A stretch of 41,501 bases of DNA, from positions 1 through 41,501 of the forward strand of contig JAPKCH010000012.1 in NCBI GenBank assembly GCA_026421185.1. The letters are read 5' to 3'. Below, in pieces: positions 17,068 to 25,378 of the stretch. The notes beneath the pieces were generated by a model. The model ran no database searches. It was not told the origin of the DNA and saw nothing but the letters and a program-made list of their open reading frames with translations. The stretch's first letter is position 1, and each line of letters starts with the position of its first letter. The stretch is from Dehalococcoidia bacterium (lineage in GTDB: Bacteria > Chloroflexota > Dehalococcoidia > Lucifugimonadales > Lucifugimonadaceae). Made by a program: the position numbers and the translations under genes.

Positions 17068-17934
17068 ATGCCTAACTCATCTGTATTTACCAAAATCGAA
17101 GACATCATTCTGCAAGACGATATTCGCGGGATGAAGGCGCTTAGACAGCACATGCCAAAAAAGTGGCTTGAATCGTCGGCGCAATTGCTGCTCGATCACC
17201 CTGGCAAAATTCTAATTGCCACAGGCTTTTACATCCTGAAATCAGGAGAGCCTGAGACTGACGGACCTCCTGGTGCAGTGGCAATTGGGGAAGCTTTGAA
17301 GGTACTTGGAAACACAGTTGCCTACGTAACCGATGAGAAATGTTCAGTCGCCGTACGTGCGATTGCTGGCGATGACGAAGTGGTTGAATTTCCAATCACT
17401 ACTCATCACCAATCGAGTATATTTGCGCACAAATTGTTAGTTGAACATGCCCCGTCGGCGCTCGTGTCAATCGAAAGAGCAGGGCTGTTGGGAGACGGTA
17501 CGTATCGAAACTGGCGTGGAGTCGATTTCTCGAAGCACAATGCGAAGATCGACCACATGTTTGAAGAACACCCGTACTCGGTCGGCATCGGTGATGGTGG
17601 AAACGAGATCGGTATGGGAAACATGCGCCACGTGATCCCGAATATAGAAAATCTGCCTGACGACCCCTGCATCACAACCACCACCGAGTTAATTACCGCC
17701 AGTGTTTCGAACTGGGGCGGTTACGGTTTGATCGCAGCATTATCGTTGAAGACTGGCAAGAACCTGTTGCCGTCAGTCGAACAAGGCTACAAATGGGTGA
17801 AAGAAATCGTAGCTGTAGGTGCGGTTGAGGGAATGTCGGGCGAGTCGAAGGACTGGGTCGACGCACGCGCACCCGGCGATGACGCAATGTGCTTACGTGA
17901 CTTGCATATACTGCTGGCAGCAGAAGGGCTTTAG
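17068..17934 (+). CDS. DUF4392 protein, C-terminal half of D-glutamate cyclase
   Basis: I place the start at ATG 17068 (MPNSSVFTKIEDIILQD), preceded by GGGA. A TTG at 17020 in the same frame would add 16 residues (QRNVGCEVF and following) unlike the family. The 288 residues show the DUF4392 hallmarks: KIEDIILQDDIRGM, ILIATGFYI, ETDGPPGAVAIGEAL, YVTDEKC, SIERAG, GTYRNWRGVDFS and VGIGDGGNEIGMGN. The glycine-rich loops suggest nucleotide or phosphate binding, with acidic residues for metal. It follows the DUF1445 gene by 57 bases and presumably forms D-glutamate cyclase with it. Its last four bases overlap the convergent MFS gene. Confidence 0.87.
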   Translation: MPNSSVFTKIEDIILQDDIRGMKALRQHMPKKWLESSAQLLLDHPGKILIATGFYILKSGEPETDGPPGAVAIGEALKVLGNTVAYVTDEKCSVAVRAIAGDDEVVEFPITTHHQSSIFAHKLLVEHAPSALVSIERAGLLGDGTYRNWRGVDFSKHNAKIDHMFEEHPYSVGIGDGGNEIGMGNMRHVIPNIENLPDDPCITTTTELITASVSNWGGYGLIAALSLKTGKNLLPSVEQGYKWVKEIVAVGAVEGMSGESKDWVDARAPGDDAMCLRDLHILLAAEGL

Positions 17935-19214
17935 TTCTTTTTACGCGACGGCTGTGTAACCACACGTTTGGAAGTACGGGTTATTGTTTCCCGTACAACG
18001 AAGATGAGCATTAGCGTGCCGAATACGCCTACTCCGGCTGTTGCTAGGGACGCGACGCCGAGCGTAACAACCTGAGCGATTCCGCCGATTGCGATAGGTC
18101 CGCTTGCACCACCAGTGTCTGAGATAAGTCGCCACACGCCAAGGAATTCACCTGGATTCTCTTTCGGAGACAGGTCGGTTCCCATTATCAGAACAAAGCC
18201 GCTAGAGAGACCGTTTCCTAATCCCGCAAGCAGCCCTACAGCTAGCAATGCGCCGAACGAGCCTGTGAGCGGAATTAGGGCGATTGCTAACGATAGAACG
18301 ATAAACGCAGGAATCCCAGTAGACTTACGCCCCCATTTGTCCATGGAGTAGCCAACGATTGGGAAAAGCATTGAATCTATGGCGAATGATGCGGTGGCGA
18401 TGTAACCAATCTTGGCTTCACCGAGACCGAGCTCACCACCCCAAACCGGAATTATGAATTCACGTCCTGCCCTGATGAACTGAAGAGTAACTGCTGCTAC
18501 GCCAGCTGTTGCAAAATCTCTGCGATGTCGATTCATAACGGTTCCAAGCTCTGCAAATACGTTGTTATGCGCTTTTGAACGAGCGGGTTCGACCATATCT
18601 TTGGTGGTCGAAAGAACTACCGTCAAAGTGAGTACTGCGACAATTGCCTGTGCGAAGAATGGGACTTTAATACCAACGTACTCAGCCAAGATTCCACCAA
18701 GTAATGGACCAAGAATTGTCGCTATTCTAGAAATACCACCAAACAACGATAATGTCCGACCTCGAACCTCGATTGGAACGACCGCTGCGATGTAGGTGTG
18801 CCTAGAAATGCTCCACAGAGCGAAACTGACTCCTGTGAGTAATCTGGCTATGATCAACGACGTTATGTTCGGAGATAGCCCTGCCCAGATAGCAGCGACT
18901 CCGAAGAGGACTACACCGGCCAGCATTGTTCGACGAAGTCCGAGCCGGGTAACCAGAATTCCTGCGGGCACATCGAAGATCAACATGCCGATGTGTCGTG
19001 CGGCGATTACGACACCGATCATTCCTATCGCCGCAGCCATTTCCTGCTTCGCAAAACCTGGAAGAACCGGTATCAGGATGCCTTGTCCCACTGACAGTAG
19101 GAAGGATGGAACGTAAACGGGCCACACGAGTGCACGTATGGTTGAACTAACTGAGTTGTGACCTCTATTGGTCTTTGGCGCTTGAGGTGTGCCTGGAGCC
19201 TCTGACGATGACAT
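17931..19214 (-). CDS. MFS transporter 1
   Basis: This 427-residue protein has 12 predicted membrane helices and major facilitator marks. The loop 2-3 motif is weak (DVPAGILVTRLGLRRTM), with RLLTGVSFALWSISRHTYIA in helix 4 to 5 and the second-half loop GYSMDKWGRKSTG. The closest type is the multidrug/drug:H+ antiporter group (DHA1-like). Both termini are hydrophilic and cytoplasmic; the last 15 residues are basic. It is convergent with and overlaps the DUF4392 gene by four bases. Whether it exports a compound or imports pyroglutamate-like acids is unknown. Confidence 0.85.
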   Translation of the reverse strand: MSSSEAPGTPQAPKTNRGHNSVSSTIRALVWPVYVPSFLLSVGQGILIPVLPGFAKQEMAAAIGMIGVVIAARHIGMLIFDVPAGILVTRLGLRRTMLAGVVLFGVAAIWAGLSPNITSLIIARLLTGVSFALWSISRHTYIAAVVPIEVRGRTLSLFGGISRIATILGPLLGGILAEYVGIKVPFFAQAIVAVLTLTVVLSTTKDMVEPARSKAHNNVFAELGTVMNRHRRDFATAGVAAVTLQFIRAGREFIIPVWGGELGLGEAKIGYIATASFAIDSMLFPIVGYSMDKWGRKSTGIPAFIVLSLAIALIPLTGSFGALLAVGLLAGLGNGLSSGFVLIMGTDLSPKENPGEFLGVWRLISDTGGASGPIAIGGIAQVVTLGVASLATAGVGVFGTLMLIFVVRETITRTSKRVVTQPSRKKN

Positions 19215-19332
19215 ATTTAGTAATCCTATGCCCGAGGAGGATGCTTCGACGTGCTCATTCGGATTGAATTGAACTACTTCTACGGCTATCGTCGTTATGA
19301 CTCAATAATTATCCGCTCGAAAGGTTTCACGT

Positions 19333-19776
19333 TTGGATTTCGTTTACGACAGAGTAGTTGTCGCTTTGACTACGACAGTTTGGGATGTTCTGACAAATTC
19401 AGAAGCGATGGAACCGTATCTGCCAGGAACTGCGAAAGTAGCCTCTACCGGCGCCGACAGCTATCGAGTGTCGATGAAAATATCGGTGGGATTTCTACGT
19501 CCGACGGTCAACACTAATGTTCAGCTCTCGGAGGTGAATGAACTTGAATCGTTTGTTATTGAACTCTCTGGAAAGTCGATGGGTGCGGGTGTAAAAGGCA
19601 ACGCTGAAGTTGTACTTTCAGCGCTTGAAGATTCCACCCGGATACAGATGACCGGGACCGTCGAAACTTCAGGATTGCTGAAAAAGGTTCCAGAATCCAA
19701 AATTGAAGCTGCAGCAATAGGTTTCCTAGAATCGTATTTTGCGAGTGTCGAGAAAGCTTTTGCTCGATCGTTGTAA
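19333..19776 (+). CDS. CoxG-like SRPBCC protein
   Basis: The 147 residues match the carbon monoxide dehydrogenase subunit G (CoxG) family of SRPBCC domains: VWDVLTNSEAMEPYLPGTAKV at 17-37, YRVSMKISVG, then GNAEVVLSALEDSTRIQMTG and a C-terminal amphipathic helix. CoxG proteins help recruit or mature molybdenum hydroxylases at the membrane, though many members sit away from cox genes. Here no coxLMS gene is near. The start is TTG at 19333 with AAAGG at 19320-19324. It is monocistronic and convergent with the VOC gene. Confidence 0.75.
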   Translation: MDFVYDRVVVALTTTVWDVLTNSEAMEPYLPGTAKVASTGADSYRVSMKISVGFLRPTVNTNVQLSEVNELESFVIELSGKSMGAGVKGNAEVVLSALEDSTRIQMTGTVETSGLLKKVPESKIEAAAIGFLESYFASVEKAFARSL

Positions 19777-19819
19777 TGCGCGGGGTCGATAACAACTTCC
19801 CCGAACGCTATAGGTTCAA

Positions 19820-20710
19820 CTAAAGCAACGCACCGTTTTCGCTGGTGTAACCGTTCTCATCTGCTGTACGACGTGTGCTCGAATGATCACCACGCGTAGC
19901 AAGTTCAATACGGTTGCCATCAGGATCATAGATGAACAGGAACTGCTGTCCGTCGTGACGTGTTCCGATTCCCTCTACGATTTCGATATCAGCTTCGATT
20001 AACGCTTCTGCTGCAGCTTCAATATCTTCGACTTCAAATGCAACATGTTGTCGTCCATCAGCACGGGATCCAAGCGACTTAGGCGGATCGATTACGTGAA
20101 CCATGGATCCATCGTGTAACTCGGTCCATGCCAGAGTGTTTCCGTCGATCTGGTGAGGTATCACGTTGATGTTCAGAAGGTCACGATACATTCTCATGCA
20201 TTCGGCTCGATCATTAACCGCCAAGCCAATGTGATTGATCGTGAGAATTTTGATCTTGGCATGCGAGCTGACCACTTCATTTTTACCGGATTCTGTGGTG
20301 TAGCCTAGGGAATCAGCCACCCGTGAAGATGAGTGCAAACCGCTGGCAGTCGCAAACTCAAGACGGTTACCATCGTTGTCATTGATGAAGATGCACTTTT
20401 GACCATCATGACGCTCGCTGGTATCGCTGATCTCTGGGTAACCAGAAGCCCTAAGCTCCTCAACAGTGCCATCAAAATCTTCAACCTCAAATGCCGAGTG
20501 CGGGTCGACAAGATTTTCACCGTCTGATGGTTCGATCAGATGAACCATTGTGCCGTCGATCGTCTTGGTCCAAACAATGTTTGGAGAATCGACCATAGAA
20601 GGAATCACCTGAAGCCCGAGAATATCTCGGTAGAACTTCAGCGAAACTCGTCGGTCCCATACAGGGATTCCAACGTGGTTGATTGTTTTGATGCTGATAG
20701 TGCCTGGCAT
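19820..20710 (-). CDS. Tandem VOC (glyoxalase/dioxygenase-like) protein
   Basis: Two vicinal-oxygen-chelate domains are joined in one 296-residue chain. Each opens with INHVG or INHIG and a FYRDILG or MYRDLLN helix, continues with a HLIEP or HVIDP strand, and ends in DGNRLEFAT or DGNRIELAT. The His and Glu of these motifs are typical metal ligands. Each domain is followed by a similar tail (HSSSRVADSLGYTTESG and HSSTRRTADENGYTSENG), so the duplication included the tail. Possible activities are extradiol dioxygenase, epimerase or lyase. It is co-directional with RidA (58-base gap). Confidence 0.85.
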   Translation of the reverse strand: MPGTISIKTINHVGIPVWDRRVSLKFYRDILGLQVIPSMVDSPNIVWTKTIDGTMVHLIEPSDGENLVDPHSAFEVEDFDGTVEELRASGYPEISDTSERHDGQKCIFINDNDGNRLEFATASGLHSSSRVADSLGYTTESGKNEVVSSHAKIKILTINHIGLAVNDRAECMRMYRDLLNINVIPHQIDGNTLAWTELHDGSMVHVIDPPKSLGSRADGRQHVAFEVEDIEAAAEALIEADIEIVEGIGTRHDGQQFLFIYDPDGNRIELATRGDHSSTRRTADENGYTSENGALL

Positions 20711-20768
20711 CTTAGGACTAGATCCTTCTATATTCTGGTTAGAGATTCTGGCAGTTGGATAAACATCG

Positions 20769-21230
20769 CTAGTTGATTTCGACGATCATTTCAATTTCGA
20801 CAGGAATTTGACCGGGCAGACTGCCCATTCCAACTGCGGATCGAGCGTGCTTGCCGTTTTCGCCAAATACGGAAACAAGTAAATCTGAACAACCGTTTAT
20901 CACTTTAGGTTGATCACCGAAGTCAGGTTCGCAGTTGACCATTCCAAGAAGTTTTACGACGCGATTGACGCTGTCGAGACTACCGCCGAGATGCTCTCGA
21001 AGAGCAGCAAGCAGTTGTATCCCTACTAGCCGAGCTGCTTCGTAGCCTTGATCGACATCGAGATCAGAACCTATTTTGCCGACCATCAGAGAACCGTCAT
21101 CTTGAATCGGGCCTTTGCCAGATAGAAAGACGAGTTTGCCTGTGGTTACAGCAGGAACATAATTCGCAATTGGGCCAGCTGGATGAGTTAGATCAAGCCC
21201 TAGTTCGGTTACTTTAGCGTCGGCGATCAT
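20769..21230 (-). CDS. RidA/YjgF family protein
   Basis: This 153-residue RidA-family protein shows VFLSGKGPIQDDG near the N-terminus and ARSAVGMGSLPGQIPVEIEMI at the C-terminus. The conserved Arg (HARSAVG) binds the carboxylate of 2-imino acids, so deaminase activity on enamine/imine intermediates is plausible. It is longer than RidA itself (about 128 residues) and has the atypical PAGPIANYVPAV opening seen in uncharacterised subfamilies. It lies between the fumarase terminator and the VOC gene and probably shares a transcript with the latter. Confidence 0.87.
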   Translation of the reverse strand: MIADAKVTELGLDLTHPAGPIANYVPAVTTGKLVFLSGKGPIQDDGSLMVGKIGSDLDVDQGYEAARLVGIQLLAALREHLGGSLDSVNRVVKLLGMVNCEPDFGDQPKVINGCSDLLVSVFGENGKHARSAVGMGSLPGQIPVEIEMIVEIN

Positions 21231-21259
21231 TCAGGGATTCTCCCAGTTCTGCAGGTTAG

Positions 21260-21298
21260 TTAAATACAAAGAGACCGGCGACAGTATGCACCGGTCTC
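21260..21298 (-). terminator. Terminator after fumC
   Basis: GAGACCGG (21271-21278) pairs with CCGGTCTC (21291-21298). On the minus strand the stem is followed by TTTGTATTTA. It separates fumC from the downstream RidA-VOC pair. Confidence 0.8.
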
Positions 21299-21336
21299 GC
21301 GTTATTTTCTATTCGATTAGCGTCGAATCGAAGTGT

Positions 21337-22734
21337 CTAAACCTTCGGTTCGGTCATTGAGAGAGGCTCAAGAACCTTTTCTAGTTCCTCACCAGTCAGC
21401 TTGGTTTCTCGTTGCGCAACTTGCTTGATCGTCTCACCGCTTTCAGAAGCAATGTGAGCGAGCCGTGCAGCTTCATCGTAACCAATGATTGGTGCAAGGG
21501 CTGTGCAAATCGCAAGACCCTGCATAACCATCTCAGGACCCTTGCTGGTGGCTACGAGTCCATTGATGCACTGTCGGGCGAAATTTCTAGCCGCCGCTGC
21601 GAGTAGATCAATCGATTCCAGCAAATTATGCGCAGCCACCGGCATCATCACGTTCAGTTCGAAGTTACCCGACTGACCAGCGATTGCTATCGTCGCGTCA
21701 TTTCCGATTACCTGTGCGGAAACCATTGCTACTGATTCAGCAATAACCGGGTTTACCTTACCGGGCATGATCGATGATCCAGGTTGTACTTCTGGAATTA
21801 GAATTTCGCCGATACCAGCACGTGGACCAGACCCGAGCCATCGAATGTCATTAGCAATTTTCAGCATGCCAACAGCTATAGATTTAAGTTGACCTGATGC
21901 TGAAACTGCGGCATCTAGAGTGCTCTGAGCTTGGAAGTGATTTGTGGTTTCTGAGAGATCGAGACCTGTAAGTTCTCGTAATCGAGAAATTACTCGTGAT
22001 GCGAACTCAGGGTGCATACCAATACCAGTTCCAACCGCCGTGCCACCGAGCGCCAATACCGATAATTCAGCGAGAGCTGTTTCTCCTCGCTTGCCGGCAA
22101 ATTCAAGCTGACCTGCGTATCCAAAGAATTCTTGGCCGAGTCGAATCGGTGTAGCGTCCTGCAGGTGAGTTCGGCCTGTCTTCACAACTCCCCAGAATTC
22201 TTTCGACTTCGCTCGAAGAGAATCTTCGAGTTCCTTCAGGGCCGGCAGGAGGTTGTCCTTGATCGCACCGGCTGCTGCTAGGTGAATCGTCGATGGGAAC
22301 ACATCGTTAGACGACTGACCTTTGTTGACATGGTCGTTGGGGTGAACAGGCGTTCGTGAGCCAAGTTCACCGCCGAGAGATTCGATCGCTACATTGGAAA
22401 TCACTTCATTAGCGTTCATATTCGTTGAAGTTCCAGAACCTGTCTGGAAAATATCGACAACGAATTGATCATCGAACTCACCGTCGATCACTCGTTGTGC
22501 AGAAGCTATGATTGCTTTTGCAATATCTTCGTCGATCGAGTCGAGATCAAGATTGACCACGGCGGCCGACTGCTTGATCTGACCAATAGCTTTGATGAAC
22601 GAACGTCCTAATCGAAGGTTACTGATCGGGAAATTGAGCTCTGCTCGGCGTGCGTTACCGCCGTAGTAGGCATTTACTGGAACTTCCAACTCACCCATTG
22701 AATCGCGTTCAAGCCGCATGTCCTGCGAGGCCAT
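21337..22734 (-). CDS. fumC: Fumarate hydratase class II
   Basis: Fumarase of the aspartase/fumarase superfamily, interconverting fumarate and malate. Signature loop GSSIMPGKVNP carries the catalytic Ser, with TGSGTSTNMNANEV, KGQSSNDVFPS and GRTHLQDATP for substrate binding. I set the start at ATG 22734 (MASQDMRLERDSMGELEVP), preceded by AGGAG with six bases spacing; an in-frame ATG 21 codons upstream lacks support and would add an unrelated basic stretch. The resulting 465 residues fit class II length. Together with the mdh at 3299 it covers fumarate to oxaloacetate. It lies 111 bases downstream of MFS 2, same strand. Confidence 0.95.
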   Translation of the reverse strand: MASQDMRLERDSMGELEVPVNAYYGGNARRAELNFPISNLRLGRSFIKAIGQIKQSAAVVNLDLDSIDEDIAKAIIASAQRVIDGEFDDQFVVDIFQTGSGTSTNMNANEVISNVAIESLGGELGSRTPVHPNDHVNKGQSSNDVFPSTIHLAAAGAIKDNLLPALKELEDSLRAKSKEFWGVVKTGRTHLQDATPIRLGQEFFGYAGQLEFAGKRGETALAELSVLALGGTAVGTGIGMHPEFASRVISRLRELTGLDLSETTNHFQAQSTLDAAVSASGQLKSIAVGMLKIANDIRWLGSGPRAGIGEILIPEVQPGSSIMPGKVNPVIAESVAMVSAQVIGNDATIAIAGQSGNFELNVMMPVAAHNLLESIDLLAAAARNFARQCINGLVATSKGPEMVMQGLAICTALAPIIGYDEAARLAHIASESGETIKQVAQRETKLTGEELEKVLEPLSMTEPKV

Positions 22735-22845
22735 CGTTAACTCCTGTTTTAGTGGATATCTAGTTCGAATATATAAATCATGTTCTGTATTTCCCAAAAG
22801 GGACGAGAGAAAACAATGATAATCCCGAGACGACCCGGTGAACCG

Positions 22846-24042
22846 TTATCGCGGAAGCGGTTTTGCTAGAGCGAATGCTCCACCGAGTACTGTTGCAGCT
22901 GCAGCTGTCCAGAAAACCATCTCTATTCCAAACGCCGCAGCGATTGGACCGGATGCCGCTGGACCAAGCAACATTCCTATTGCGTAGAGCGCTTGGTACG
23001 AGCCCATAGCAGTCGCACGAATCGCAACCGGTGCGGAAGCTAAGGCCATACCGATGAGCACTGTGTTCATCATTCCGCGTCCAAGCCCGTTGAAAGCTTG
23101 GAGCGTACCTAGGGTGACAAGGTCTGTCGTGATAGTCATGACGACTAATGAGAACAGCGTCGCCACTGAAGCGACGATCACGGCAGTGGTAGGTCCCCAA
23201 CGTTTAGCAACCCATGCTGACGCGGCAGTGCCTACCACTGCTGCCAAAAGCCCAGCAGTTGTGATGTAACCGATTTCAGATTTAGAAGCACCGAGGTTTT
23301 CTGCGTGAATTGGTAAAAAACCGAAATTCACGCTAAATGTCACGAACTGAAGAGTGATAGCAATTGCTGAAACTCTAAGCAATAGCGGCGTTCTAAGAAC
23401 GTTTACTACCGTACTGAACGAATAGCGAGTGGCCGCTTTAATACGTGGTTCAGGTGCTGAGAGGAGCAAAAGTGCGCCGGCTAATCCGATACCTGCTGCC
23501 CCGTAAAACGTACTCGAATTTCCGAAGTAATCAGCAACAATTCCGCCGAAAAATGTGGCTGTAACGAGTGAAAGCATATTCACCGACATGATGATCGCCA
23601 TTGCACGTGATGTATTGGAAGCCGGGTAGTATGAGGCAAATAAAACGCTAATTGCTACCCATCCAGCAGCAGCAACACCAGTAAGCGTGCGTGCAGCGAA
23701 TAGAGACCATGGATCGGGTGACAGTGCTAGCCATATTGCTCCGGCGGCGCTGAGTATGAGCGCTCCGACGGCGAATGGCTTTCTACCGATTATGTCGGAG
23801 CCAACCCCTATCGGTATGCGAAGGAGTAGCTGACCGATTGCATAGGACGCAATAATGATTCCAACCATTTGAAGGTTGGCGCCAAGGTCCTGCGCGTGGA
23901 GAGGAAGGACAGGAACGTACAGGTACAGCGAAATCCAGAAGAAGTACGTTGCCAGAGCGACTGTAACTATGTAGCGAGTCTGGGACTTTCCGGACGGAGC
24001 ATCGTCTTGATTCGGAAGTGATTCATTCGACGTGTTGGTCAA
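22846..24042 (-). CDS. MFS transporter 2
   Basis: The 398-residue protein has 12 membrane helices. The loop 2-3 motif is RIPIGVGSDIIGRKPF (the canonical GxxxDxxGRK), followed by AARTLTGVAAAGWVAISVLFASYY. The second half includes AFNGLGRGMMNTVLIGMAL and ends in KPLPR. The start is TTG at 24042 with GGAG upstream; no ATG fits better. It belongs to the drug:H+/sugar-type DHA1-like carriers. Being directly upstream of fumC on the same strand suggests, weakly, carboxylate transport. Confidence 0.85.
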   Translation of the reverse strand: MTNTSNESLPNQDDAPSGKSQTRYIVTVALATYFFWISLYLYVPVLPLHAQDLGANLQMVGIIIASYAIGQLLLRIPIGVGSDIIGRKPFAVGALILSAAGAIWLALSPDPWSLFAARTLTGVAAAGWVAISVLFASYYPASNTSRAMAIIMSVNMLSLVTATFFGGIVADYFGNSSTFYGAAGIGLAGALLLLSAPEPRIKAATRYSFSTVVNVLRTPLLLRVSAIAITLQFVTFSVNFGFLPIHAENLGASKSEIGYITTAGLLAAVVGTAASAWVAKRWGPTTAVIVASVATLFSLVVMTITTDLVTLGTLQAFNGLGRGMMNTVLIGMALASAPVAIRATAMGSYQALYAIGMLLGPAASGPIAAAFGIEMVFWTAAAATVLGGAFALAKPLPR

Positions 24043-24778
24043 CGGAGTATTGCTCCGGAAACATTACCTCTTCTTTTTGAGAATCTCATGCGTTTAAGTC
24101 GTTCATCACGTCGAATCTGGCTAACTTTAGCGTGGTAAGAATACCGCTAACGCATGGCTGGCTGGGGAATAGGCATTAACTTTCAGTATTTTGGATATTC
24201 GTAAAGGAATCTAGATCGCTAAACGTGATCCGATTGTTGTGTGACGAACCTGCTCCTGGTGATGACCTCGGGTACGGCGAGAAGGGGATCAAGCACGGAA
24301 TGAGATTTGCCTCGGTTCGCCAGCGACCTATCGTTGTTTAGAACATTATCCATACTTGCAATATTCACTGCGTACACTGCGCGGTTGAGGTCTGACGGTC
24401 GTGAGCTTTCGTCTATAAGTTCCGACGAAATCAAAACTTCCTGACCCGGTCGGTCAACGAATGACGGCCGAGGAATTTTCTTCATCTCTCATCAGGGATA
24501 GATATACCCGGGCAGATTTTTCCCACTATGAGCTTGGAACGCACGTAGAGACTCAGTCTTTGACTGTTTATCGTAATTCTGAGACGTTTACTACGATACG
24601 AGACCGAAAGCAGTTGCAAGATAAGTGCTGAGAGTGTCCGTTCAACGTGATCTGTCGTGGCTCTTGATCAAGAACGTACCCAATGATTGGCGAAATGACA
24701 GCCGCAGATCCATTGGGTCGATTCGTACCACCGCCTGGGCAAATAAAGCCAGCTAAACCAAGCGATTACAAAGCCAGC
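24043..24778. other. Gene-poor region with one doubtful small ORF
   Basis: This 736-base stretch lies between DinB and MFS 2. Apart from the minus-strand ORF listed separately, no frame resembles a known family. On the minus strand 24570-24780 one frame stays open for about 60 codons (containing ICPGGGTNRPNGSAAVISP) without a start codon, so a decayed gene is possible. ACCCAATG/CATTGGGT at about 24678-24720 is an 8-bp inverted repeat. No tRNA or other RNA gene was recognised. Confidence 0.45.
24219..24485 (-). CDS. Small hypothetical protein, 88 aa (doubtful)
   Basis: An ATG-started frame encodes 88 hydrophilic residues (MKKIPRPSFVDRPGQEVLIS at the start) with no membrane segment or known motif. 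Codon choice looks like the neighbours, and a weak GAGAG precedes the ATG, which is why it is listed. It could equally be a fragment of a decayed gene, because the whole spacer is unusually gene-poor. No function is proposed. Confidence 0.3.
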   Translation of the reverse strand: MKKIPRPSFVDRPGQEVLISSELIDESSRPSDLNRAVYAVNIASMDNVLNNDRSLANRGKSHSVLDPLLAVPEVITRSRFVTQQSDHV

Positions 24779-25336
24779 CTAAACGGTTACTGAACCGTCT
24801 TTACCCAGTACACCGATTATTGCTTCGAGCATGCCTAAGTGACGATTGGCGTGGGCGATGTATCCCACCATAGCGTCTCCAACATTTGTGTCGTTTTCGT
24901 GCCAGTCGGTGAATGGTGCGTTGAACGATTCATCGTCGAGTTTAGCGACTCGTTTTTCAAGTAGATCAAACGCTTCTTTAGTGTATGACCTGACTTTGGC
25001 AACACTGGGTAGCGGGAGTGATTGTCCTGATTCATTTCCTAAACCAGAACCAACGCCCCACATGCCGAGGTTAACACCTTTGAAGCCCCATTCATCGGCA
25101 ACTCCAGCGAACTCCCATAGTTCAGGCGTTTTCACATCGACTACAGGCGACAGTAATCCCTGTACGTAGTCTGCCCAACGAGCCATGTGCCAAAGATGCC
25201 ACTTGCAAGATGGCGCGGTCGCGGCTGGCCATTTGGAAGCCTCGTCTTCGGTAAGATCATCGACCGTATGGATGATCTGAGAATCGAGCTTGTTGAGGCG
25301 GGAAGAAATGATTTCAGATGGAGTTGGTAATGGCAT
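24779..25336 (-). CDS. DinB/DUF664-like four-helix protein
   Basis: The 185 residues show the helical DinB-superfamily layout with a probable metal triad: H47 and/or H50 in SCKWHLWHMARWADYVQ, and the two His of YIAHANRHLGMLEAIIG near the C-terminus. Family members include thiol-dependent transferases (mycothiol/bacillithiol) and proteins of unknown activity. The Trp-rich segment LWEFAGVADEWGFKG lies in the middle. It is 42 bases downstream of dehydratase 3 on the same strand and probably co-transcribed. Confidence 0.75.
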   Translation of the reverse strand: MPLPTPSEIISSRLNKLDSQIIHTVDDLTEDEASKWPAATAPSCKWHLWHMARWADYVQGLLSPVVDVKTPELWEFAGVADEWGFKGVNLGMWGVGSGLGNESGQSLPLPSVAKVRSYTKEAFDLLEKRVAKLDDESFNAPFTDWHENDTNVGDAMVGYIAHANRHLGMLEAIIGVLGKDGSVTV

Positions 25337-25378
25337 TGGTTGTCTGTGTGATTGTTGAAAAGGGTAGCTACGTAAAGT

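Noticed and set aside
19781-19803. CGGGG/CCCCG hairpin between the CoxG-like and VOC genes
   Set aside because: Five-pair stem with a long loop and no T tract; likely chance.
22778-23200. 140-codon minus-strand frame overlapping MFS 2 and the fumC leader
   Set aside because: It runs through the MFS transporter in another frame and has Cys/Arg-rich nonsense composition.
24697-24795. Plus-strand 32-codon proline-rich frame (MTAADPLGRF...)
   Set aside because: Very short, no clear ribosome site, and overlaps the end of the DinB-like gene.
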